NCBI GenBank assembly: GCA_029250625.1
Contig: JAQXEX010000048.1
Location: 1 to 43,643 of the forward strand
Direction: 5' to 3'
Source of the DNA: Candidatus Poseidonia sp.
Lineage (GTDB): Archaea > Thermoplasmatota > Poseidoniia > Poseidoniales > Poseidoniaceae
DNA length: 43,643 nt
In this document: positions 30,601 through 39,177 of the stretch, piece by piece
Position numbering within the stretch: the stretch's first letter is position 1
Layout: each line of letters begins with the position of its first letter
The notes under the pieces: model-generated
Told to the model about the DNA's origin: nothing
Databases searched by the model: none
What the model saw: only the letters and a program-made list of their open reading frames with translations
Translations under genes and position numbers: made by a program

Positions 30601-33502
30601 CTGCGCTTGAGGTAGCCACTTGAACAACCTCAACGGTCAAGCCACCGCGTTCAGTTGCAAGGAACGGCAATGGAACCGATTGAATTCCACCGATGTTGGG
30701 CACCGATGTTCGTGCTTGATTGAGATTCATGACAAAGGGTGAGTCCGCATCGGCCACGAAGTTGTGTGACGCATTGTAGGTGGCTCGCAATCCTCCAAGG
30801 ATGACCGTTCCTTGCCCCGCCAATTCGATTCGAACCTCTGTGAAATCAGTACCTGCAACAGAAATCGTATTCCCAACAGTACCCAGTTCCTCGACCAAGG
30901 CGGAGAATTCACCTGTTGTCAATACGAACGTGTCAGCTGAGTTGGATGAGGAATAATTGGCGATAGGTGTATTTTGAACGAAGAGAGCGACATCGTTCAT
31001 CTGGCCGTTTTCCACGAGATAGCTGAAACTGAATGATGTCAAATCATCGGAAGGCACCAATGCCTTGACCACAGCGGCTGAGCCCGCACTCAGGGTCACT
31101 TCAGCTCGTTCTTCGGCATTACCAAACCGGTCCTGAGAGCCCCAACTTCCCACGCGAGGTTCGCTCCTACCCCATTCAAAGCGGCCATCAAGATTGACGT
31201 CCAGACCTGCTTGGGACGGAATTTGACCGCCGTAAAGGCCTACTTCGGTGCTTTCAAGGTACCAATATGAAGCATTGCTCATGTTTCCGTCGGCTGGAGG
31301 CAGTGCGGAAACACGAATTTGGAGCCCCACAGATTCAGCATCCACTGTCGGATTGTGTGGTAATGTGACGACCGTCCAAGGATCCATCGGATGATGACGT
31401 ATCTCGAATTGTGCATCGGTAGCAATGGCATCAACCTCAATGTCATAAAGTGTTGAACTACCAAGGAACCATGGCGAAGTTACAGAATCAAAACCATCGC
31501 CATAGACGGTGTTTGATATTCGCTCATCAATCCTGACTTCAAACGTGCTCGTATCCAAGGTAAACCATTGGGAAGAGGTGGTGTTGAAGGCTTCCAAGTT
31601 CACGTTGACGGTGTTGATTCCAGGAATTGCGTTGGCCAGTGAAAGACCGTTGATTGCCCGGCTTACAACGGGGTTGGCCGAATTGCGGGAGACTTGCCCG
31701 GAGTGCAGAACTCCACCGGAGGGGTTCACAATTTCCCAAGAGGCTCGCGTGGCTGAAAAGGTAGTGCTTGGATAACAAGACCCAAAGATGACCATGTCAA
31801 GTGTTTCCTCTCGGAAATAACTGTCTTGAGTCGCAAAGACATCAACTGACGAAAGGGATGGGTCGGATATGCATGGATTTGCGGCAAAGAGTGGACTTGT
31901 GCCGCTCCCCGTCCAATTAACCGTTGAAAACGAAGCATTTGACCAGGCCACTTGAGTGTAGCCTGGCGATGTTGGACGAAGGACTTCGTAGACGGTACGG
32001 AAGGTGTAATCCTTTGGAATGGTGTTGTTGAGTTGTGAAGAGAAGACATTGAACGAGGTGTATGCACTTGAGACTCGGTTTGTAGGATTGGTCTGAGAAG
32101 TACCCGAGGCCACCGTTGTACCGATGTTGTCTACAATGGACCATTGAGCACGAATTGGCATTCCAAGCGCGTTGCATTTCAGAATCATGGTCCCTTGGAA
32201 CGATTGGCTGAGATTGAAAACAGGATATTTGGCAAACGACAGAATGTCTGCAAAAGAGTCATCTATACCACAGCCGCTTGCTGAAGTGTTGACGGGTACA
32301 TCTTCAATGAATACTGAACCGTTAAGTTCCCAACCTCGTTCAGTTGGGGGTTCTTGGAACGAATCCATGCGGGCACCATCGCCTGTTATGGAGTGGACGA
32401 TAGGAATTCCTGCTGGCGCCCCAGTGAATTCCAGATGGAGGCGGAATTCGTCGATTTCAGTGTAGTCGAGGAGATCGACTGGAATCGTCGCTTGGTTTGT
32501 CCCTTTCATCCCAGGAACAACTTCTCCGGAACTGTCGAGAATGGACCAATTAAGATAAGCCCCTGTTGGTATTTCTGCATCGATAAAGAATGGGGCATAG
32601 GTGTCTTCCGCCAGTGGCTGAGTCACCCCGTTTGCATGACCAAGGGACGGGCTTGTCCAGTTGGATTCTGGAGGGGTTGCGATATGGACGTCATCAACGA
32701 ACCAGAAGTCGCAACATGTCCCGCTGCCTCCACTACCACCGGTTTGATGGATTCTAAACTGGGAATTCGCATGGAGGGCTGCGGCTGGAAGGGTTGTCAT
32801 GTACTGGAAATTACTGGTAGAGGGGCTGCCTCCGTTGAACGTTCGGAATGCAGTCCACCCGCCAGCCGCTGTTTTGTATTGAAACTGCAGGTTTTCATTC
32901 GAGTCCGGTGTTTCGCCGCATCCAGATCGACCTTCGTGGACCCAAGCATGGAAGGGGACATTAGCGCCTCCTGCAAGATTGATGACGGGTGAAGTTGCGT
33001 AGGTTGAACCGCCATAGGTTCGAACTGAACCTCCACTGGACCCGTTAAAACCGCAAGAGGGGCTGGTGACCCTCGTAGCGAGGTTGTTTGAAAAGGTCCA
33101 ACCGTTGTTGTTGGCATTGAAATCCCAAAGATTTCCGGCGGTTGACGCAGTGAGCCGGCCATTCAATACAGAGGTTCCGTTGACAATGGCGTCCGAGTGT
33201 TCCCAGTCGGTCGAGTCTTCCCAAACGAAACCTGATTGAGTGGGCAGCGTCTTTGGTTTGAAATTCAATTCTGCACTCGTTACCGGCTCGTCGGCGACCA
33301 AATCCAACTTCAGGTTGGAATTCATAGTTGAGGAAACCGTCAAATCGGTACTTGAACCTGCACCAACGTGGCTAGGATTGACTTCGTCAAGGTCCACCTC
33401 ATCACTGGATAAGGGATTCCACACGAGCGTGGAGGCCCAAGTGCTGAACAGAAGCAATGTGACGAGAATCAACGCTTGACCCCTCGTGGACCTATCCGCC
33501 AT
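27641..33502 (-). CDS. giant secreted/membrane-anchored surface protein (1953 aa)
   Basis: The signal peptide is at about 1-27 (RGQALILVTLLLFSTWA). Near residues 125-285 a jelly-roll-like block with NNNGWTFSNN, TSPVINLAGG and CCDFWFVDDVHI resembles MAM/reelin-type domains. The following 1500 residues are beta-rich, Thr/Ser/Asn/Asp-rich repeats of Ig-like character (VQLEVENTGSLAGSIDV near 1780). One membrane helix lies at about 1850-1872 (IIGTITGLLFFSVIITLLVMM). A cytosolic tail of about 80 residues is highly acidic and ends with two aromatic units (GYWWYHD and EWWYKD). It looks like an S-layer-like, adhesive or sensing protein. ATG 33502 is chosen as it begins the signal peptide; upstream in-frame starts at 33535 and 33544 add residues before it. 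The acidic tail is encoded by simple-sequence GA-rich DNA. Confidence 0.78.
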   Translation of the reverse strand: MADRSTRGQALILVTLLLFSTWASTLVWNPLSSDEVDLDEVNPSHVGAGSSTDLTVSSTMNSNLKLDLVADEPVTSAELNFKPKTLPTQSGFVWEDSTDWEHSDAIVNGTSVLNGRLTASTAGNLWDFNANNNGWTFSNNLATRVTSPSCGFNGSSGGSVRTYGGSTYATSPVINLAGGANVPFHAWVHEGRSGCGETPDSNENLQFQYKTAAGGWTAFRTFNGGSPSTSNFQYMTTLPAAALHANSQFRIHQTGGSGGSGTCCDFWFVDDVHIATPPESNWTSPSLGHANGVTQPLAEDTYAPFFIDAEIPTGAYLNWSILDSSGEVVPGMKGTNQATIPVDLLDYTEIDEFRLHLEFTGAPAGIPIVHSITGDGARMDSFQEPPTERGWELNGSVFIEDVPVNTSASGCGIDDSFADILSFAKYPVFNLSQSFQGTMILKCNALGMPIRAQWSIVDNIGTTVASGTSQTNPTNRVSSAYTSFNVFSSQLNNTIPKDYTFRTVYEVLRPTSPGYTQVAWSNASFSTVNWTGSGTSPLFAANPCISDPSLSSVDVFATQDSYFREETLDMVIFGSCYPSTTFSATRASWEIVNPSGGVLHSGQVSRNSANPVVSRAINGLSLANAIPGINTVNVNLEAFNTTSSQWFTLDTSTFEVRIDERISNTVYGDGFDSVTSPWFLGSSTLYDIEVDAIATDAQFEIRHHPMDPWTVVTLPHNPTVDAESVGLQIRVSALPPADGNMSNASYWYLESTEVGLYGGQIPSQAGLDVNLDGRFEWGRSEPRVGSWGSQDRFGNAEERAEVTLSAGSAAVVKALVPSDDLTSFSFSYLVENGQMNDVALFVQNTPIANYSSSNSADTFVLTTGEFSALVEELGTVGNTISVAGTDFTEVRIELAGQGTVILGGLRATYNASHNFVADADSPFVMNLNQARTSVPNIGGIQSVPLPFLATERGGLTVEVVQVATSSAVTLQNGEMLDVQTVLTPSHKWQTITTEYEILGSSIAHHRLDVFSSTHQAVWIFPAAGGSPAGLLDSNLVELHPTMPIESIVDGTTVTTNITFRLRPMWDDEMLVTATSRVVLQNSVIGIPFSHTWGDFSTQGYENDLEIKSVEFSNQFGLFTENRQYLKGGEQMNVSVNIGFEGLSTDEAFQDGDAKLTLYRDGNELLNTTSLDGTYWNTTLNIPFTYADVTWTVGFEALNGSTIIEPAEVSRMFTVDSVKPRVMSSSVERFDHRTPSPTQVLQVTITDQPVLPTDVNAMVWKEWVDDANLNGWPDEGEYNSQSLLLPSDLTSITGVYTLMLDDTAASLGQKVAVYIEGTDPSGYSILDGGNSDEGQQLFVYQLAVDGAPSLAADAFAWQGGRKAWLHPAQSYELDIQITEPNGGSDLAIVEVQLAQNQGSDPMSIVWDFNTGNCTTESLHLFISDCEMMGANGPASPFEKDMLLNVELQFGWNTPDLGDNRREPSIRVVDRAGQESVKTFPEHRWRFSAGLGVPDETVNLFLTSGSFLGDGARVTPLTQMEVSGALEFVETHTIPEFNCDVEVLFAGQTARATAIDGIWSVELQAPVVSGSFSLTWNVACLEGQGVDLTDKENSVRWIRVDGTGPEPIEVLSPRPLAILGGDDHEVRVVLQELGGLDVQSLELVWRVEDFLTGDTLRSGRVPMSLLGDEIDGNYLEVYANMDLTEITNEMMLDRMIVSIRIDGRDLAGNEVLSIGGEPSGLMISTWNMEWLQPKFELSPSALSYSRLLIDVGETTSVQLEVENTGSLAGSIDVIFESVEFDGTRELIQRTSVTAEAGGIGLVTLDWGPTTPGVQWVVATLDNGATSSGPTVDVRAAVEPSLGEKVFGDVNPIIGTITGLLFFSVIITLLVMMKRMTVNQGSKIAYDWDEYSSELEDDEEDDYEDDDNTDAGDVQQSAESLETDWVKGADGYWWYHDKATNEWWYKDADGEIVKHP

Positions 33503-33666
33503 GCCTTCCGGTATGCATTCAAGGACTTGAAACATACGCCTCAAAATGTTTACTTTCCACGCCCGTTTACGAACAAAACATCCCTGTTACCCATTCCGTC
33601 TCAGACTTGCATCAAATGAGCTGTTTTGGGAGTGAGGTTGAAAACAAGTTCTCGGGTGGAAGGAGC

Positions 33667-36600
33667 ATGGCTCAACCCTCCGCAGCAGGTGAACTGGATG
33701 CTGTTCGCTTGGAAAACGAACTGTTAGAGCAATGGAAATCAGAACAAGCCTTTGATTCCTCCATTCAAAATCGTAAGGATGGAGCCCCGTTCATTTTCTT
33801 AGAAGGACCGCCTACCGCAAATGGAAAACCAGGCATCCACCACGTCGTCGCTCGAACGTACAAAGATCTCGTTTGCCGATGGAAGACCATGGAGGGATTC
33901 AAGGTTGAGCGAAAGGGAGGATGGGACACCCACGGATTGCCTGTGGAAATTGAAGTCCAAAAGCGCCTTGACCTCATGAGCAACGAAGCCATCCAACAAT
34001 TCGGCATGGACGCTTTCAATCAGGCCTGCAGAGAATCCGTTTGGACGTACGAGGCTGCTTGGAGAGAGATGACCGAACGAATGGCGTATTGGGTCGATTT
34101 GGACAACCCCTACGTCACACTTGACAACAATTACGTTGAGTCGTGTTGGTGGGCACTCAAGCAAATGTTTGACAAAGGCTACCTCTATCGCGGTCACAAA
34201 GTTCTCCCATATTGCCCTCAGACCGGCACTTCATATTCAAGTCACGAAGTCGCTTTGGGATACAAGGAAGTTGAGGAACCATCAGTTTATGTGAAATTTA
34301 AACTGACTGACGAAGATGCTTCCATTTTGGCATGGACCACCACTCCGTGGACCCTTCCTGGTAACGTCGGCCTGGCGGTTGGACCTGAAGTGACCTATGT
34401 TCGCTGTCGGGTCAAAGAAGCAGCAGGTGAGTCATGGACCGGGTCTGGAGGCGCTGATGTCGGTGAAGAACTCATTCTCGCCAAGGACCTCATGAAGGAA
34501 GTGCTGCGTCACCATGTTGAGATCATTGAAGAATTCCCAGGTAGCACGCTGGTTGGACGTTCTTACGAACCGTTGTTCCCTGACGCCGTACCACGCAAGG
34601 ACTCGATGACCGCTTGGACCGTTTTAGAGGCGGATTGGGTCACAACAACTGACGGTACTGGTGTCGTCCACACCGCAGTCATGTACGGTGAGGACGATTA
34701 CAATCTTGGGATGGACGCCGGACTTCCAGCCCACCATACCGTGGGAATGGATGGTAATTTTATTGAAGGGACCCACCCTGAATTGGATGGAATCTACGTC
34801 AAGGATTGCGATGCAACCATCATCGGTCTGCTCAGCGCAGCTGGCGGTTCAAACGGAAAAGGACCGAAAAGTGGATTGCTCTACCGAGAGAAGGAGTACT
34901 CCCACGACTACCCGCACTGCTGGAGAACCGACCACCCCTTGCTTTACTACGCCATGGATTCGTGGTTTGTACGGATGACGGCAGTCAAAGAACGGCTCCT
35001 TGAATTCAACGACGAAGTTGAATGGGCTCCGGATTGGGTCGGAGAAGGTCGATTCGGTGAATGGCTTCGCAACGTCAAAGATTGGGCCATTTCCCGGGAG
35101 CGCTATTGGGGCACTCCCCTTCCCGTATGGCGAACTGAAGACGGCAAAATGAAGTGCATCGGTTCAATTGCGGAACTCCAAGAGGAAGTCGCAAAGGCGG
35201 TCGCAGCGGGTATTGAGAATCCCGAATGCCCCGATGATGTTGACCTTCACCGACCGATTGTTGATGGTTTCACACTTCTGTCTGACGACGGCCAACCCAT
35301 GCACAGAGAACCCTTCGTCATGGACTGTTGGTTTGACTCCGGCTGTGCTTCGTTTGCTCAGTGGCATCATCCCTTTGACGGCGGAGAACAATTTGATGCG
35401 TCATTCCCGGTTGACTACATCTGTGAAGGTGTTGACCAAACACGAGGGTGGTTTTACACCCTTCTCGCCGTCTCAACAACCGTGTTTGACAGTAAAGCGT
35501 ACAAGCGTTGCCTCTCACTCGGATTGATTCTTGACGCTGAAGGAAAGAAGATGTCCAAGTCCAGAGGAAACATCGTTGACCCGTGGGACCATTTCAATCG
35601 TGAAGGAGCTGACGCTACACGCTGGTACATGGTCACTGCTGGTGCGCCATGGAATCCTTTGAAGTTTGATTCAAACGGTGTTCGTGAAACCTATGCAAAG
35701 ATGTTCCTCACCCTGTGGAACGTGTACAAGTTCCATGCCGATTATGCAGCTTTGGACGGGTTTGACCCCGAATCATCCAGCAGCGACCCAGCCCAACGCC
35801 CGGAGTTGGACCGATGGGTTCTATCACGTTTGAATACAGTAGCCACCGAATACCACGATGGTTTCGTCAACTGGCAGTTCCACAAAGCTTGCCGGGACTT
35901 GGAAGATTTCATCGTTAACGACCTGTCAAATTGGTACGTTCGTCGAAGCCGTCGCCGGCTGTGGGATGAAGCAGAAAGTGGAGACAAATTGGCCTGCCAG
36001 CACACGCTTCACGAAGTGCTCACAACGCTGTGCCGCCTGATCGCTCCGGTTTCTCCTTTCATGGTTGACATCATTCATCGGAATCTAACCGGTTCAGCCG
36101 TCCATCAATCCGATTGGCCGCTTGGAATACCGGGTACAATTGAAGGAGCTACTGCTGACCATTGGGACGAAGCAGCAGCCAAAGCCACAGCATCCCTGCC
36201 GCCCCATGACCCTGCACTTGAGGCGTCAATGAATTTGGTACGGGAGCTCGCAGAAGCCGGCCGAAGGGTCCGCATTGACAACAACCGCCGACAACGACTG
36301 CCGTGTTCCAAAGGATTCATTGTGGCTGGCCCTGATTTGTCTGCCTTCCACGACTTGCTTGCAGAAGAACTGAATGTTGAATTCATTCAAGTTGAAAACG
36401 ACCTTGACCGATTCCAACGCATTGAACTTGCTCCGAATTTCAGAGCACTCGCTCCAAAGGCCCGTGCTAACGTTAACGATGTCGCAAACGCCATCAAATC
36501 AAGCGAGGATCCTGTGGGCCTTCTCGCTGAAATAGACGCAGGAACGGCGACCATCATGGACATCGCCATCGAGCGTTCGGACGTTGAAGTCAAGCGAGTT

Positions 36601-36957
36601 GAACGAGAAGGTTTTGCCGCCCAGACCGTAGAGGTTACCCACGGTGAAACAACATCGCACGTGAGTCTGGTGTTGGACATGAACGACACGCCTGAACTTC
36701 TCTCAAAAGGAATGGCTCGTGATATCACTCGCCGGGTACAAGCCCGTCGCAAGACGCTTGACCTCGCACTCGAGGCGACCATTGAGTTGGAAGTTTGGAT
36801 GGAGAATGCTCCTGCGATGATGGCTGCAGATGAAGAATGGGTGGCCACCGAAACCCGTACTGCAGCGTGCGTCTTCCATCCCAAAGGGGCATCACCTCCT
36901 GCTGGTGCTGAACGTTTCGAAGTTGATGGGACCGTTGTCCACTTTACCGTTGTTTGA
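33667..36957 (+). CDS. ileS: Isoleucyl-tRNA synthetase
   Basis: A 1096-aa class I aminoacyl-tRNA synthetase that loads Ile on tRNA-Ile. The HIGH-type signature is PPTANGKPGIHHV (about 48-60) and the KMSKS loop is KKMSKSRGN (about 626-634). The editing CP1 insert holds WTTTPWTLPGNVGLAVG and GTGVVHTAVMYGEDDY. The tRNA-stem contact region YICEGVDQTRGWFYTLL and the C-terminal helical domain are normal. It starts at ATG 33667 (MAQPSAAGEL); the frame extends upstream to 33607 but that part is unlike the family. PGIHH in place of HxGH, and the length, suggest the second IleRS type found in some bacteria and eukaryotes. The 164 bases before it are shared with the divergent surface-protein gene. Confidence 0.97.
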   Translation: MAQPSAAGELDAVRLENELLEQWKSEQAFDSSIQNRKDGAPFIFLEGPPTANGKPGIHHVVARTYKDLVCRWKTMEGFKVERKGGWDTHGLPVEIEVQKRLDLMSNEAIQQFGMDAFNQACRESVWTYEAAWREMTERMAYWVDLDNPYVTLDNNYVESCWWALKQMFDKGYLYRGHKVLPYCPQTGTSYSSHEVALGYKEVEEPSVYVKFKLTDEDASILAWTTTPWTLPGNVGLAVGPEVTYVRCRVKEAAGESWTGSGGADVGEELILAKDLMKEVLRHHVEIIEEFPGSTLVGRSYEPLFPDAVPRKDSMTAWTVLEADWVTTTDGTGVVHTAVMYGEDDYNLGMDAGLPAHHTVGMDGNFIEGTHPELDGIYVKDCDATIIGLLSAAGGSNGKGPKSGLLYREKEYSHDYPHCWRTDHPLLYYAMDSWFVRMTAVKERLLEFNDEVEWAPDWVGEGRFGEWLRNVKDWAISRERYWGTPLPVWRTEDGKMKCIGSIAELQEEVAKAVAAGIENPECPDDVDLHRPIVDGFTLLSDDGQPMHREPFVMDCWFDSGCASFAQWHHPFDGGEQFDASFPVDYICEGVDQTRGWFYTLLAVSTTVFDSKAYKRCLSLGLILDAEGKKMSKSRGNIVDPWDHFNREGADATRWYMVTAGAPWNPLKFDSNGVRETYAKMFLTLWNVYKFHADYAALDGFDPESSSSDPAQRPELDRWVLSRLNTVATEYHDGFVNWQFHKACRDLEDFIVNDLSNWYVRRSRRRLWDEAESGDKLACQHTLHEVLTTLCRLIAPVSPFMVDIIHRNLTGSAVHQSDWPLGIPGTIEGATADHWDEAAAKATASLPPHDPALEASMNLVRELAEAGRRVRIDNNRRQRLPCSKGFIVAGPDLSAFHDLLAEELNVEFIQVENDLDRFQRIELAPNFRALAPKARANVNDVANAIKSSEDPVGLLAEIDAGTATIMDIAIERSDVEVKRVEREGFAAQTVEVTHGETTSHVSLVLDMNDTPELLSKGMARDITRRVQARRKTLDLALEATIELEVWMENAPAMMAADEEWVATETRTAACVFHPKGASPPAGAERFEVDGTVVHFTVV

Positions 36958-36966
36958 GGGATGCCC

Positions 36967-37722
36967 ATGCGAGTCGTTTCGCTCGTACCAAGCCTAACGC
37001 TTACTCTGTTTGACCTGGGTCTTGATTCCACATCTATTGTTGGGAGGACGCCGTGGTGCATTCATCCGGCAGCCCAAGTCAAGGACGTCCCCGTTGTTGG
37101 AGGTACCAAAACACCTACCCTCTCAAAAATCAAAGCAGCCCAACCAACGTTGGTGGTGTTGGACCGTGATGAGAATCCAAAAGCTGTTTATGATTGGTGC
37201 GTGGAACAAGGATATTCTACCTTTGTCTGTGATGTCAAACACCCAAATGCGGTCCCAGCGATGTTGCGAGACCTCGCTTCCAAAGTCAACTGCGTAGCGC
37301 GTGGAGAAGAACTCGCTCAACGTGTTGAGGCCGCCCTAAGCGTAGTGGACAAAACCGTGTCTCGTGGAACCGTTGTCCCCATGATTTGGCATGAGCCCCT
37401 CATGGCTGCTCAATCGGGAACTTACGCTGCAGGCATGATCCAAGCGCTTGGCTTCAAGGTACCCGAATTTGAACCGAAAGGTACCGGGTACCCAGTTGTG
37501 AATGCAGAAGCCCTCAATGAGCACGGTGTTGAGGGCATTCTACTCTCAAGCGAGCCGCATGAGTTCGCTCTGGAAGAGGGTGAAGCAATTGCAGAAACCA
37601 TGGAATCGCTCAGTGGAATACGCCCATGGGTCTTGTGCATTGACGGGGAAGCTTTGACTTGGATGGGTTCGTTTACTGCTGAAGGTTTCATCAGACTTCA
37701 GAAGGAATTGTCATCATTTTGA
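36967..37722 (+). CDS. BtuF/TroA-fold substrate-binding-like protein without signal peptide
   Basis: A 251-aa protein beginning RVVSLVPSLTLTLFDLG, the hallmark start of BtuF-type helical-backbone binding proteins for cobalamin or iron-siderophores. GRTPWCIHP, VPVVGGTKTPTLSKI and AAQPTLVVLDRDEN are further family blocks. It has no signal peptide or lipobox, so it is presumably cytosolic. Cytosolic relatives exist whose job is unclear. The ATG at 36967 follows GAGGG by six bases and matches the family start; ATG 36961 adds two residues. It follows ileS by nine bases, so it is probably in the same transcript. No transporter gene is nearby. Confidence 0.72.
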   Translation: MRVVSLVPSLTLTLFDLGLDSTSIVGRTPWCIHPAAQVKDVPVVGGTKTPTLSKIKAAQPTLVVLDRDENPKAVYDWCVEQGYSTFVCDVKHPNAVPAMLRDLASKVNCVARGEELAQRVEAALSVVDKTVSRGTVVPMIWHEPLMAAQSGTYAAGMIQALGFKVPEFEPKGTGYPVVNAEALNEHGVEGILLSSEPHEFALEEGEAIAETMESLSGIRPWVLCIDGEALTWMGSFTAEGFIRLQKELSSF

Positions 37723-37773
37723 GCATTATCCTCAAAGCGACGCCTTCAAATCACGCCGCATGGACGGACATTC

Positions 37774-39168
37774 ATGCAACGGGCTTTGTTGAGTTTAGCA
37801 CTGGTATGTTCCATGCTGCTTGCGGGTTGTTTTGGCGATGGTGCTGGAACGGTTGAGGATGAGAACATCTCCTCAATTTGGGAAAGTTATGAGCGAGTCG
37901 ATGCGCAATCTCACGACTTAGAGGCCAACTTCGTCACCGTAGACCTGCGAACCAATCAATCAACCAACACCACATGGGCTGTCTTTGATGCAACCTATGG
38001 AGGAAACTGTTGCGAACATTACCTCGCCACGTCAATTGAAGGACAAATCATGAACATTGGCGGTGAATATCCAGTGTATTCCGCAGACCGTGGCCATGAA
38101 TGGGACACTTACATCCCGGGTGCACTTCCCGATGCTCAATGCCGTACGTTCATACCTACCAACCCAGGCCAGGAAGGCCTTGGCGAAGGGAGTATTGTAC
38201 AGGCTACAAATGGCGATATCATTTCCATGTCTTGGTATCCTTACGTGGGTGGCGATTTGAAACTTGACAAATTCTATGCACTCCTGTACGATGAATCCGA
38301 AGGCGAATGGACCTGGTGTTACAATCGAATCACCGAACCCTTCTACGACCGTTCATGGCAGGTTGAAGTGGTTGGACCAATCAGTTCGTCTCTAGGAAAC
38401 GGAGAGTGGGCCAGCATTGTCGTCTCCAACTTCTGGCACCAAACACAAAATGCAGGCGGTCAAATCAGCGTGGACGGATTGAATTACTACCCGTTCCAAT
38501 TCCCTGACCGCAGTGGTGGAGACCCGTCAATTGAACTTGACCTTGACTTTACTGCCGATGACCTTCCGGCGTATTGGGATGTCAATAAGCCACACAAGGA
38601 AATGCGGGCCTTTCCCGTTCCAAGCGGTGGACTTCTGTTCCCATCGTATTACAGCAACGGTAACGCCGCCTACATGGATACGACCCTTTCTTGGAACGAA
38701 CTGGAAGTGCAATTTCCATCGGAATACTGTCAAATTGACCGTGCTGGAGCCTTGCACTGCGTTTCAAACTCGGGAACATCATTTACACATTACATGTCAA
38801 CCGATGGCGCGATAACTTGGAGCAATTACACCTACACGTTGGGTGAGACTGCTTCTCTCATCGAAGAATGGGAATTCCAGGCCAACGGTGAACTTGACCT
38901 CTTCGTTCTCAATGTTCGTTACCAGTCAACGGAAGGGCCTGATGTTGATACTGTCTATCATGTCCGAGGATACAGTGAGGACATGACTCCCGACACGCTC
39001 ACCTACATCGGACTTGGAGACCTTGACTCCACTTCAGGAGCTGGCAATGACATTCGCTTTGACTTTGCTTCGCTGGGAATTCTCAATGATGGCGGAGTAG
39101 TTGTCGCATACCACGATTCTACCGACCCAGACCCGCTCTTTGCGGTGGAGTTGGAATTACCAAATTGA
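37774..39168 (+). CDS. secreted lipoprotein, possibly beta-propeller
   Basis: A 464-aa protein with a lipoprotein signal: LLSLALVCSMLLAGC, Cys19 being the lipid-bearing residue. The mature part is rich in Asp, Tyr, Trp and Thr with repeated strands like YSADRGHEWDTY and STDGAITWSNYTY. These recall Asp-box (BNR) turns of beta-propellers (S-x-D-x-G-x-x-W). No catalytic pattern of sialidases is evident. Cys pairs (NCCEHY, QCRTF, WCYNR, YCQID, HCVSN) suggest disulfides outside the cell. It sits 51 bases after the BtuF-like gene and converges on the membrane-protein gene at 39178. I do not recognise an orthologue. Confidence 0.7.
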   Translation: MQRALLSLALVCSMLLAGCFGDGAGTVEDENISSIWESYERVDAQSHDLEANFVTVDLRTNQSTNTTWAVFDATYGGNCCEHYLATSIEGQIMNIGGEYPVYSADRGHEWDTYIPGALPDAQCRTFIPTNPGQEGLGEGSIVQATNGDIISMSWYPYVGGDLKLDKFYALLYDESEGEWTWCYNRITEPFYDRSWQVEVVGPISSSLGNGEWASIVVSNFWHQTQNAGGQISVDGLNYYPFQFPDRSGGDPSIELDLDFTADDLPAYWDVNKPHKEMRAFPVPSGGLLFPSYYSNGNAAYMDTTLSWNELEVQFPSEYCQIDRAGALHCVSNSGTSFTHYMSTDGAITWSNYTYTLGETASLIEEWEFQANGELDLFVLNVRYQSTEGPDVDTVYHVRGYSEDMTPDTLTYIGLGDLDSTSGAGNDIRFDFASLGILNDGGVVVAYHDSTDPDPLFAVELELPN

Positions 39169-39177
39169 TGCACTGCA

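Noticed and set aside
32354..32992. 212-codon plus-strand frame inside the giant surface protein region
   Set aside because: It is opposite a continuous 1953-aa frame with signal peptide and membrane anchor, and has no domain.
36387..37061. 224-codon minus-strand frame across the ileS/BtuF-like junction
   Set aside because: Ser/Arg-rich shadow of the ileS frame without any motif.
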